From: Thermoleophilaceae bacterium | GTDB lineage: Bacteria > Actinomycetota > Thermoleophilia > Solirubrobacterales > Thermoleophilaceae | Direction: 5' to 3' | Length of the DNA: 32,119 nucleotides | Assembly: GCA_025928345.1 (NCBI GenBank) | Contig: JAICJR010000014.1 | Location: 1-32,119 of the forward strand | Shown here: positions 25,123 to 32,119 of the stretch, piece after piece | Numbering within the stretch: position 1 is the stretch's first letter | Layout of the letters: each line of letters opens with the position of its first letter | The notes under the pieces: generated by a model | What the model was told of the DNA's origin: nothing | Seen by the model: only the letters and a program-made list of their open reading frames with translations | Databases searched by the model: none | Made by a program: the position numbers and the translations under genes

Positions 25123-26060
25123 TTCCCAGCCGCGGTCTCGCGCTCGAGGTCGAGCTCGGTGCGGACGCCGAGGGCGTTCAGCGCGTCGTTCGCCTCGTCC
25201 ATGCTGCCCGCGTCCATCACGGCGTTCGCGAGGCGGGCGGCGGAGCTGACCGCCTTCGACGGGTCGAGGTAGATCGTCAGCGCGCCGAGCGGCGAGAGCG
25301 CCACCGTTCGGAGGCCGCGGCGGATCTCCGCCACACCGGTGTGGCCGCGGAAGCAGCGGATGGCCATCGCGCTGGCCTCCGTGGGCACCTCCTTCACCGC
25401 GCCCTCGAGACGCTCGGCCACCGGCTCGGTGAGGCCGCGCACGCCCGCGAGCCCGCCGGCAGCAGCCACCTCGGACACGCGCTCCATCACCTCGTCCGGG
25501 GTGAGCTCGCCGTCGCAGCCCACGCCGAACACGCCGGCCAGCACGTCACGGCCGGAGGACTGGAGGCGCGCGGCGGCCGCGAGCATCAGCGAGTCGCACA
25601 AGGGCGACGCAAGTCCTGGCTCGCCTCCATGCGCGAGAGCATCGCCGCCCACGTCGAGCAACACGATCAGATCAGCGCCGAGAACGTCCGCGGCCTCGGC
25701 CACGCCGTCGGCGATGGCCGCGCTGCCCGGGTGCGGGTCCACGAGCACGGTGCGCTCGCCGAGGTAGTGGGCCATGTGCGACTCGGCGAACACCACACCG
25801 TCCGCGTGCGTATCCGGCCCGGCCGCGACCACGCAATCGGACAGTCGTTCAGCTCCTTCGATCTGCTCGATGGGACGCGGTCCGGGCCTCGGATCGATCA
25901 CCCGCCGCTCCCACGTCACGCCGCCCAGCACGGGCTCCGCGCCGTGGTACAGCCGGCACGCCTCGGCCGTGGCGAGCGCGCCCACCACGTCGCCGCCACC
26001 GCCCATGCCGATCACGAGCGGTCGCCGGGCGGCGGCCAGGAGCGCCTCTGCGTCTATCAC
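25119..26060 (-). CDS. DUF1152 domain-containing protein
   Basis: LVIGMGGGGDVVGALATAEACRLYHGAEPVLGGVTWERRVIDPRPGPRPIEQIEGAERL, VVFAESHMAHYLGERTVLVDPHPGSAAIADGV, LIVLLDVGGDALAHGGEPGLASPLCDSLMLAAAARL. Confidence 0.8.
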   Translation of the reverse strand: MIDAEALLAAARRPLVIGMGGGGDVVGALATAEACRLYHGAEPVLGGVTWERRVIDPRPGPRPIEQIEGAERLSDCVVAAGPDTHADGVVFAESHMAHYLGERTVLVDPHPGSAAIADGVAEAADVLGADLIVLLDVGGDALAHGGEPGLASPLCDSLMLAAAARLQSSGRDVLAGVFGVGCDGELTPDEVMERVSEVAAAGGLAGVRGLTEPVAERLEGAVKEVPTEASAMAIRCFRGHTGVAEIRRGLRTVALSPLGALTIYLDPSKAVSSAARLANAVMDAGSMDEANDALNALGVRTELDLERETAAGN

Positions 26061-27043
26061 GCGAGCGATTGTGACCTGACCGCTCGTTCGAGCGAGCTCT
26101 CGTAGGGCGGCTCGATCACACCGGCCTCGGTCACGATCGATGCCACGAGGTCGTGGGGCGTGACGTCGAAGGCGAGGTTGAGCGCGGGCGACCCACCCGT
26201 GACCTCCGAGGGATCGCGCTCCTCGATGGGGATGTCCGCGCCGCTAAGGGTGTCGAGGTCGACGGTCGAGAGCGGGGCCACCACGTGCAGGGGAATGTCG
26301 TGGCGCTCGGCGAGCACGGCGAGGCCGTAGGTGCCGATCTTGTTCGCCACGTCGCCGTTGCGGGCGATGCGATCAGCGCCGACCACCACGAGGTCGACCT
26401 CACCGCGGGCCATCAGCGCCGCTGCACTCGAGTCCGTAACCACGCGGAACGGGATACCCGCCTGCTCGAGTTCCCACGCGGTCAGACGCGCGCCCTGGAG
26501 CAGCGGGCGCGTCTCGCCCACCCACACTTCGCCCACCAGCCCACGTCCCCACGCGTGCTCGATCGCACCGAGCGCCGTGCCGCTGCCCGCGGTGGCCAGC
26601 CCGCCCGTGTTGCAGTGGGTGTACACGCGGCTGCCGGCGGCGAACAGCGCCGCCGCGTGCTCCGCCATCAGGCGGTCCGCCTCTTCCTGCCGCCGGGCCA
26701 GCCCGTCAGCCCAGGCGCGCAGCACTGCCGCGGGGTCCTCGCCGCTGTCGCGGGCGCGCGCGTAGACCTGGCGTCCCTGCTCAACGGCCCAGCTCAGGTT
26801 CACCGCAGTGGGGCGGGTCGATGCAAGAAGGCGGGCGGCTTCCTCGAATGAACCGTCCGCCGCGAGCACCAGCCCGTATGCCGCCGTCACTCCGATCGCG
26901 GGCGCGCCCCGCACCGCCAGCCGGCGGATCGCGTCCGCCACCTGCTCCGGTCGCTCGCAGCGAAGCCACACCTCCTCGCCGGGAAGGCGCGTCTGGTCGA
27001 GCAGCTCGAGCGTGTCGCCGGTGAAGCGGAGGGGGGAGGCCAC
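26057..27043 (-). CDS. mtnA: S-methyl-5-thioribose-1-phosphate isomerase
   Basis: LELLDQTRLPGEEVWLRC, RRLAVRGAPAIGVTAAYGL, TRPTAVNLSWAVEQG, VYTHCNTGGLATAGSGTALG, VGETRPLLQGARLTAWEL, VVTDSSAAALMARGEVDLVVVGADRIARNGDVANKIGTYGLAVLAE. Start taken as GTG at 27043. Confidence 0.95.
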   Translation of the reverse strand: MASPLRFTGDTLELLDQTRLPGEEVWLRCERPEQVADAIRRLAVRGAPAIGVTAAYGLVLAADGSFEEAARLLASTRPTAVNLSWAVEQGRQVYARARDSGEDPAAVLRAWADGLARRQEEADRLMAEHAAALFAAGSRVYTHCNTGGLATAGSGTALGAIEHAWGRGLVGEVWVGETRPLLQGARLTAWELEQAGIPFRVVTDSSAAALMARGEVDLVVVGADRIARNGDVANKIGTYGLAVLAERHDIPLHVVAPLSTVDLDTLSGADIPIEERDPSEVTGGSPALNLAFDVTPHDLVASIVTEAGVIEPPYESSLERAVRSQSLA

Positions 27044-27051
27044 GTCAGCGG

Positions 27052-27267
27052 CTACTCGCCGGCAGCGCGCCTGGCGAGTTCTTCCGAGAGCTCCGCCCGC
27101 GCGCGCTCGACCTCCTCCGTGGAGTGCGCGCCTTCCGCCGCGCCAGGTTCCTCTACGGGAGCGTCCGGCTCGGGCGCGGGCTGGTCGCGGCGCACGCCGA
27201 GGCGCGATGCAAGCACGCCGGCGGCGGTGAGGACGAAACCGGCGGTGGCGCGCCGTCCCGGCTTCAT
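27052..27267 (-). CDS. Small hypothetical protein, one possible TM helix (71 aa)
   Basis: MKPGRRATAGFVLTAAGVLASRLGVRRDQPAPEPDAPVEEPG...; start overlaps the upstream gene stop (ATGA) and the ORF ends 8 nt before mtnA. Confidence 0.55.
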   Translation of the reverse strand: MKPGRRATAGFVLTAAGVLASRLGVRRDQPAPEPDAPVEEPGAAEGAHSTEEVERARAELSEELARRAAGE

Positions 27268-30200
27268 GCGGGCGTCCTCCGCACCGGCTCGAGCTGGTCG
27301 GCACCCCGCTCTCGGGCGCGCCCGCTCTCGTGGCGCACACGCAGCACGAGCACCGCCATGTCGTCGCTCATGGTGTCCTCCTCTCGGAACGCGAGCACGT
27401 CGTTCTCGATCCGCTCCGCGATGCCGGCCGCGCCGAGCCCGCCGCAGCTCTTCAGCAGGTCGACGAGGCGCTCCTCGCCGAACAGGCCCGCGGCAGAGCG
27501 CGCCTCGGACACGCCGTCTGTGTAGAAGACGAGCGAGTCGCCCGGCGCGAGCTCGATCGTCTGATCGACCACCTCCGGATCCTCGACGAAGCCGATCAGC
27601 GTGCCCGGCGTGCCCACCGGCTCGACTGAGCCGTCGGGGTGCAGCAGAAGCGGCAGCGGGTGGCCGCCGACGCCGAGCGTCATCCGGATCGCGCCATCCG
27701 CCGCGGGCTCGAGCGACGCGTACGCGACCGTGCAGAAGCGGTCACCCTCCGGCTGCAGCACCATGGCCTCGTTCAGCACGCCGAGCACGTGGCTCGGCGC
27801 GCTGTCGGTGAGCGACGCGGTACGAAGTGTGTAGCGCGCGAGCCCGGTCACCACCGCCGCCCGCGGGCCCTTGCCGCGCACGTCGCCGATCGCCACGCCC
27901 CAGGTGGACTCTCCGCTCCGGTAGATGTCGTAGAAGTCGCCGCCCACCTCGGTGCCCTCGCCGGCGGCGCGGTAGCGCGCGGCGATGTCGAGCCCGGGAA
28001 TGTCTGGCAGGCGCTCCGGCATGAGGCTGCGCTGCAGCGTGTCCGCGATGTAGCTGCGCTCGCCGTATAGGCGCGCGTTGTCCACCGCGGTGCCGGCACG
28101 TGCCGCGAGGTCCTCGGCGAGCGCGAGGTCGTCCTCGTCGAACAGAAGGCCGGACTCGGCGGCGGCGAACACGATCGCGCCCAGCGCGCGCTCCCGGCCC
28201 ATGAGCGGGACGATCATCGCCGAGCGCAGTCCCAGCTTTCGGAGCAGGCGCAGGTGCTCCTCGTCTTGCGCGATCTCGTGCAGCAGCTCCTCCGGAATCT
28301 CATGGATGAGCTCGGAACGGCCGCTGCTCATTACCTTCGCCGTGCCGCGGTTCGGATCGGGACGCGTGGGAAAGCGCCGCTCGATCTCCGCCACGAGCTG
28401 CTCCTTTGCCGGGTCCACGTGCGCGATCGCGAGACGTTTCAGCGAGCCGTCGGGCGCCACCATGTCGATCGCGCACCAGTCCGCGAGGTTGGGAACGGCG
28501 AGGCGGGCGAGGTTGCGGAGCGTGACCTCGTAGTCGAGGCTCGAGCTGAGCACGGACTGCGCCTCCGCCAGGAACGACGCGCGGCGCGCGGTGCGCTCGG
28601 TGGCGAGCCGCGCCTCCTGCTCCATCCGCAGCGCCTCCGCGCGCTGGGCCTCGATCCGCTTGCGCTCGGAGACGTCGCGGCTGATCACGGAGGCTCCGAT
28701 GATCTCACCGGCGGGGTCCCGGATGGGCGAGACCGTCAGCGAGACCTCGACCATGCTCCCGTCCTTGCGCACGCGGGTGGTCTCGTAGTGCTCGACGCGC
28801 TCGTCGCGGAGCACCGCCTCGAAGATCTGCACCTCCTCGCCTGCGCGTGCCTCGGGAATGATGATCGCGATCGACTGGCCGATCGCCTCCTCCGCGGTGT
28901 ACCCGTAGAGCCGCTCGGCGCCGCGGTTCCAACTCGTGATGTTGAGGTCGTGGTCCTTGCTGAGGATGGCGTCGTCCGACGACTGCACGATCGCCGCGAG
29001 ACGGTTGCGCAGCTCCTCGGCCTCGTGCCGCTCGCTGAGATCGCGCAGGTAGCCGGTGAACATGGGAGGCTCGACGTCGATCGGCGTGATCGTCAGCTCC
29101 ACCGGGAACTCGCTCCCGTCCTTGCGCACGCCCCGCAGCTCCACACGGCGGTCCAGCATCCGCGGCTGCCTCGTGGCGAGGTAGCGCGCAAGCCCCTGCC
29201 GGTGCGCCTCGCGCAGGTCCGGCGGGATGATCAGATCAGCCAGCTCTCGCCCGACGGCCTCCTCCACGCTGTACCCGAAGGTGCGCTCGGAAGCGGGGTT
29301 GAACTCGACGACGCACCCCTCGCTGTCCATCGTCACGATGCAGTCGAGCGCGGTCTGCACCACCGCTGTCTTGCGCGCCTCGCTCTCCTCGACGGCCTCC
29401 TCCGCAAGGCTGCGCTCAACGTGCTCGCCGAGCTGGCCGCCAAGCGAGTCCATCAGGTCGAGCAGCCGGCCGTCCGGCTCGCGCGCGCTCGTCGCGAAGT
29501 ACTCGATGGCTCCGAGGATGCCGCTCGAGCTCCGGATCGGGAACGCGAACGCTGCGTGGAAGCCCTCGGCCTTTGCCGCGTGCGCCCGCGGGAAGTTCTG
29601 ATCCTCCGTCACGTCGAAGACCCACAGCGGCCGCCCGGCGTCCCATGCGCGGCCCGGCAGGCCGCTGCCGCGGCTGAGCGAGGTGTCGCGAGTGGCCTGA
29701 GCGAAAGCTGCGACGTCCATGCCGGGCGCGTGCCACGCGTCCACGCACCTCATCGCGTCCGCCTGCTGGTCGACCGTCCACAGCGCCCCAAAGTCCCACC
29801 CGAGGTGCTCGCCCATGACTGCTAGCAGCTTCGGCGAAGCCACCGCGAGGCTGTCGGTGGAGGTGAGGATCTTCGCCACGGCCGCCTGGATGGTGAGCAG
29901 CTCCGCCGCGCGCTCCCGGTCCCGGCGGATGCCCGCGATCCAGATGGCCATCCCGCCGCCTGCTGCGACGATGAGAAGCCGCGTGAAATGCTCGCCGGTC
30001 AAGAAGTAGTCGTGCGGAATCCCGAGCAGCAGCGCCGCGAGGAACGAGATCGCGGCGATCAGGCCCACCTCTCGCGGACCGCTGCGGGTGGCGGCCACGA
30101 GCGGCCCAAGGATGAGCAGGCCAAGCGGGACAGCGCTCGACCAGACGACGGCGTTCAGGACGACCAGGACCGCTGTTACGACGAGCCCGGCGGCCACACC

Positions 30201-30293
30201 CTGCAGCGAGCGTGCGCGAGCAGACGCTCCTCCGACCTGGGCGTCCCCCGGGCGGGCCAGTACCGGCGTTCCCCTCTTTCCCCCGAACCTCAA
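27264..30293 (-). CDS. Membrane sensor with GAF, PAS and SpoIIE-type PP2C phosphatase domains (1009 aa)
   Basis: N-terminal TMs (AVVLVVLNAVVWSSAVPLGLLILGPLVAATRSG-like region), GAF, two PAS units (TALDCIVTMDSEGCVVEFNPASERTFGYSVEEAVG; SSDDAILSKDHDLNITSWNRGAERLYGYTAEEAIG), GAF, then LQRSLMPERLPDIPGLDIAARYRAAGEGTEVGGDFYDIYRSG...GDVRGKGPRAAVVTGLARYTLR...LVFYTDGVSEAR (SpoIIE). Confidence 0.92.
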   Translation of the reverse strand: MRFGGKRGTPVLARPGDAQVGGASARARSLQGVAAGLVVTAVLVVLNAVVWSSAVPLGLLILGPLVAATRSGPREVGLIAAISFLAALLLGIPHDYFLTGEHFTRLLIVAAGGGMAIWIAGIRRDRERAAELLTIQAAVAKILTSTDSLAVASPKLLAVMGEHLGWDFGALWTVDQQADAMRCVDAWHAPGMDVAAFAQATRDTSLSRGSGLPGRAWDAGRPLWVFDVTEDQNFPRAHAAKAEGFHAAFAFPIRSSSGILGAIEYFATSAREPDGRLLDLMDSLGGQLGEHVERSLAEEAVEESEARKTAVVQTALDCIVTMDSEGCVVEFNPASERTFGYSVEEAVGRELADLIIPPDLREAHRQGLARYLATRQPRMLDRRVELRGVRKDGSEFPVELTITPIDVEPPMFTGYLRDLSERHEAEELRNRLAAIVQSSDDAILSKDHDLNITSWNRGAERLYGYTAEEAIGQSIAIIIPEARAGEEVQIFEAVLRDERVEHYETTRVRKDGSMVEVSLTVSPIRDPAGEIIGASVISRDVSERKRIEAQRAEALRMEQEARLATERTARRASFLAEAQSVLSSSLDYEVTLRNLARLAVPNLADWCAIDMVAPDGSLKRLAIAHVDPAKEQLVAEIERRFPTRPDPNRGTAKVMSSGRSELIHEIPEELLHEIAQDEEHLRLLRKLGLRSAMIVPLMGRERALGAIVFAAAESGLLFDEDDLALAEDLAARAGTAVDNARLYGERSYIADTLQRSLMPERLPDIPGLDIAARYRAAGEGTEVGGDFYDIYRSGESTWGVAIGDVRGKGPRAAVVTGLARYTLRTASLTDSAPSHVLGVLNEAMVLQPEGDRFCTVAYASLEPAADGAIRMTLGVGGHPLPLLLHPDGSVEPVGTPGTLIGFVEDPEVVDQTIELAPGDSLVFYTDGVSEARSAAGLFGEERLVDLLKSCGGLGAAGIAERIENDVLAFREEDTMSDDMAVLVLRVRHESGRARERGADQLEPVRRTPA

Positions 30294-30370
30294 GTATGCG
30301 CATTCCGGGGCACGTCATGGCGTACCCCTGGGTGGATAGTACCCGGGAAGGGAGGCGTCTCCGTCTCGCT

Positions 30371-31195
30371 TCAGGCGCCGCCTGTCTCGGCCCCGCCGCC
30401 GCGCGCACACCACTCGCTCCAGGACCCTGGATAGAGCCTCGCGGGCACGCCCGCCAGCTCAGCGGCGAGCACGAGTGTGCAGGCGCTCACGCCGGATCCG
30501 CAGTAGGCGACGACCTCGCGTCCCTCGCCGGCGCCGGCGCGCTCGAGGCGCTCACGGAGCTCCCCTGGCGGGAGGTAGCGGCCGCTGGGCGCGACCTCGG
30601 AGAACGGCAGGTTCGCCGCGCCGGGAATGTGGCCCGCCACCGGGTCGATCGGCTCGCTGCGGCCGGCGAAGCGTTCCGGAGCCCGCGCGTCGATGAGCGG
30701 CGGGGGGTAGCGCTCGAGCTCAGTGGCGTCCGCGGTGTCGTCCGCGCGCGGGCTCGCCTTGAAGTCGCCGGCATCGAGCTGCTCTTCTCCGAGCACGAGC
30801 TCGCCGCCGGCGGCTCGCCAAGCGGCCATGCCGCCGTCGAGGACCGCCACGGCCTCGTGGCCGAAGTGGCGAAGCAGCCACCACAGGCGCGCTGCCCCGC
30901 CCTCGCCCGCCTCGTCGTACGCGACCACGCGGCTGCCGTTCGAGACGCCCGCTGCGCGCGCCACCCGTTCGAAGCGCTCGGCATCCGGCAGCGGATGCCG
31001 CCCGCGCGGCCCGGGCGGATCCGACAGGTCGGTGTCGAGGTCGAGAAAGGCAGCCCCGGGGATGTGCCCGGCGACGTACGCCGCCCGGCCCGCGCCCGGC
31101 TCGCCCAGCTTCCAGCGGCAGTCCACCAGGCGCAGGTCAGGCTGCCCAAGTTCATGCCGCAGCCAGTCCACGTCCACGATCGGCCCGAAGCTCAT
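30371..31195 (-). CDS. Sulfurtransferase (two-domain rhodanese)
   Basis: [71 protein letters not shown] (active-site Cys loop), YPGSWSEW. Confidence 0.94.
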   Translation of the reverse strand: MSFGPIVDVDWLRHELGQPDLRLVDCRWKLGEPGAGRAAYVAGHIPGAAFLDLDTDLSDPPGPRGRHPLPDAERFERVARAAGVSNGSRVVAYDEAGEGGAARLWWLLRHFGHEAVAVLDGGMAAWRAAGGELVLGEEQLDAGDFKASPRADDTADATELERYPPPLIDARAPERFAGRSEPIDPVAGHIPGAANLPFSEVAPSGRYLPPGELRERLERAGAGEGREVVAYCGSGVSACTLVLAAELAGVPARLYPGSWSEWCARGGGAETGGA

Positions 31196-31216
31196 CTGCC
31201 GCCATCATTGCGCGTG

Positions 31217-32119
31217 ATGAGGGCGATGGTGTTCCACAGGCCCGGCGCTCCGCTCGAGCTGCGCGACGTCCCCAAGCCCGAGCCCGGTCCGGGGGAGCTG
31301 CTCATCCGCGTGCACGTGTGCGGCGTCTGCCGGACGGACCTGCACGTGGTGGACGGGGAGCTGCCGGATCCCAAGCTGCCGCTGATCCCCGGCCATCAGA
31401 TCGTCGGGACCGTGGCCGCGCTGGGGGAGGGCTGCAGCCGTCACGCCGAGGGCGACCGCGTGGGCGTGCCATGGCTCGGCGCGACGGACGGCACCTGCCG
31501 CTACTGCACGAGCGGCCGCGAGAACCTCTGCGACAACGCACGGTTCACCGGCTACCAGCTCGACGGCGGCTACGCGGAGTGGGCCGTGGCACGCGAGGAC
31601 TTCTGCTTCGCGATCCCCGAGGGATACCCCGACCTCCAGGCCGCCCCGCTGCTATGCGCCGGCCTGATCGGCTGGCGCTCGCTCCGCATGACGGGCCACG
31701 CCGAGCGCCTCGGCCTCTACGGCTTCGGTGCCTCCGCCCACATCATCTGCCAGGTGGCCGTGCACCAGGGCCGCCGCGTCTTCGCGTTCACACGAGAGGG
31801 CGACGAAGCGGCCCGAGCCCTCGCCCTAAAGCTCGGCGCGGAATGGGCAGGTGACTCCATGTCACCCGCCCCGGAGGAACTGGACGCCGCCATCATCTTC
31901 GCGCCCGTCGGCGCGCTGGTGCCGGCGGCGCTGAAGGCGAGCGCCAAGGGCGCGACGATCGTCTGCGCCGGCATCCACATGAGCGACATCCCCAGCTTCG
32001 CCTACGACATCCTCTGGGGAGAACGAACAGTCCGCTCAGTAGCCAACCTGACCCGCCAGGACGGAACCGAGTTCATGCAGTTGGCGCCGGAAGTCCCAGT
32101 GAAAACCGAAGTAGAACCG
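31217..32119 (+). CDS. Zinc-dependent alcohol dehydrogenase family protein (3' truncated by window end)
   Basis: Absent from the ORF track because no stop falls in the window. Translating from ATG 31217: [73 protein letters not shown]...[14 protein letters not shown]; 301 codons open to base 32119. Confidence 0.93.
   Translation, partial: MRAMVFHRPGAPLELRDVPKPEPGPGELLIRVHVCGVCRTDLHVVDGELPDPKLPLIPGHQIVGTVAALGEGCSRHAEGDRVGVPWLGATDGTCRYCTSGRENLCDNARFTGYQLDGGYAEWAVAREDFCFAIPEGYPDLQAAPLLCAGLIGWRSLRMTGHAERLGLYGFGASAHIICQVAVHQGRRVFAFTREGDEAARALALKLGAEWAGDSMSPAPEELDAAIIFAPVGALVPAALKASAKGATIVCAGIHMSDIPSFAYDILWGERTVRSVANLTRQDGTEFMQLAPEVPVKTEVEP

Noticed and set aside
24159-26105. 648-aa plus-strand ORF across korB and DUF1152
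   Set aside because: Out-of-frame with korB and antisense to DUF1152; low-complexity R/A/G/H composition.
28254-29825. 523-aa plus-strand ORF antisense to the PAS/SpoIIE sensor
   Set aside because: High-GC shadow ORF; all recognisable motifs are on the minus strand.
30322-30344. Two GGGTAC boxes (minus strand) upstream of the SpoIIE sensor, considered as sigmaB-type -10 elements
   Set aside because: No matching GTTT-like -35 at suitable spacing; too short to support a promoter call.
31318-31854. 178-aa plus-strand ORF listed in the track
   Set aside because: Out of frame with the real alcohol dehydrogenase reading frame starting at 31217, which the track missed because it runs off the window end.

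Overview
High-GC, densely packed chromosomal window. The protein families, the 'MIVALIALFVALGGGAWAA...' exported collagen-like protein, GTG/TTG starts and likely leaderless transcription suggest a Thermoleophilia/Solirubrobacterales-type actinobacterium; this is inference, since no 16S is present. I see about 27 protein-coding genes and no tRNA, rRNA, CRISPR array, transposase or phage module. Content: partial aldehyde dehydrogenase, DivIVA-like protein, ThDP enzyme, HD-GYP/histidine kinase/OmpR-type regulator cluster, DoxX-Rieske fusion, acyltransferase plus SRPBCC-acyl-CoA synthetase fusion, HAD, ferritin-like DUF892, penicillin acylase, PhoD phosphatase, F420/NADP-type reductase, DUF4395, split-alpha transhydrogenase (pntAA/AB/B), collagen-like surface protein, 2-oxoacid:ferredoxin oxidoreductase korAB, DUF1152, mtnA, a PAS/GAF/SpoIIE sensor phosphatase, a rhodanese, and a partial Zn-alcohol dehydrogenase. 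The most unusual signal is non-coding. Tandem 7-bp repeats (GTAG[T/G]GN) recur at four separate places, each overlapping or directly following a stop codon. Two of these are built into large inverted repeats, including a ~200-bp nested inverted-repeat element between the collagen-like gene and korA. The best protein-level oddities are the DoxX/Tat-like/Rieske fusion and the SRPBCC/acyl-CoA synthetase fusion with a possible internal start.
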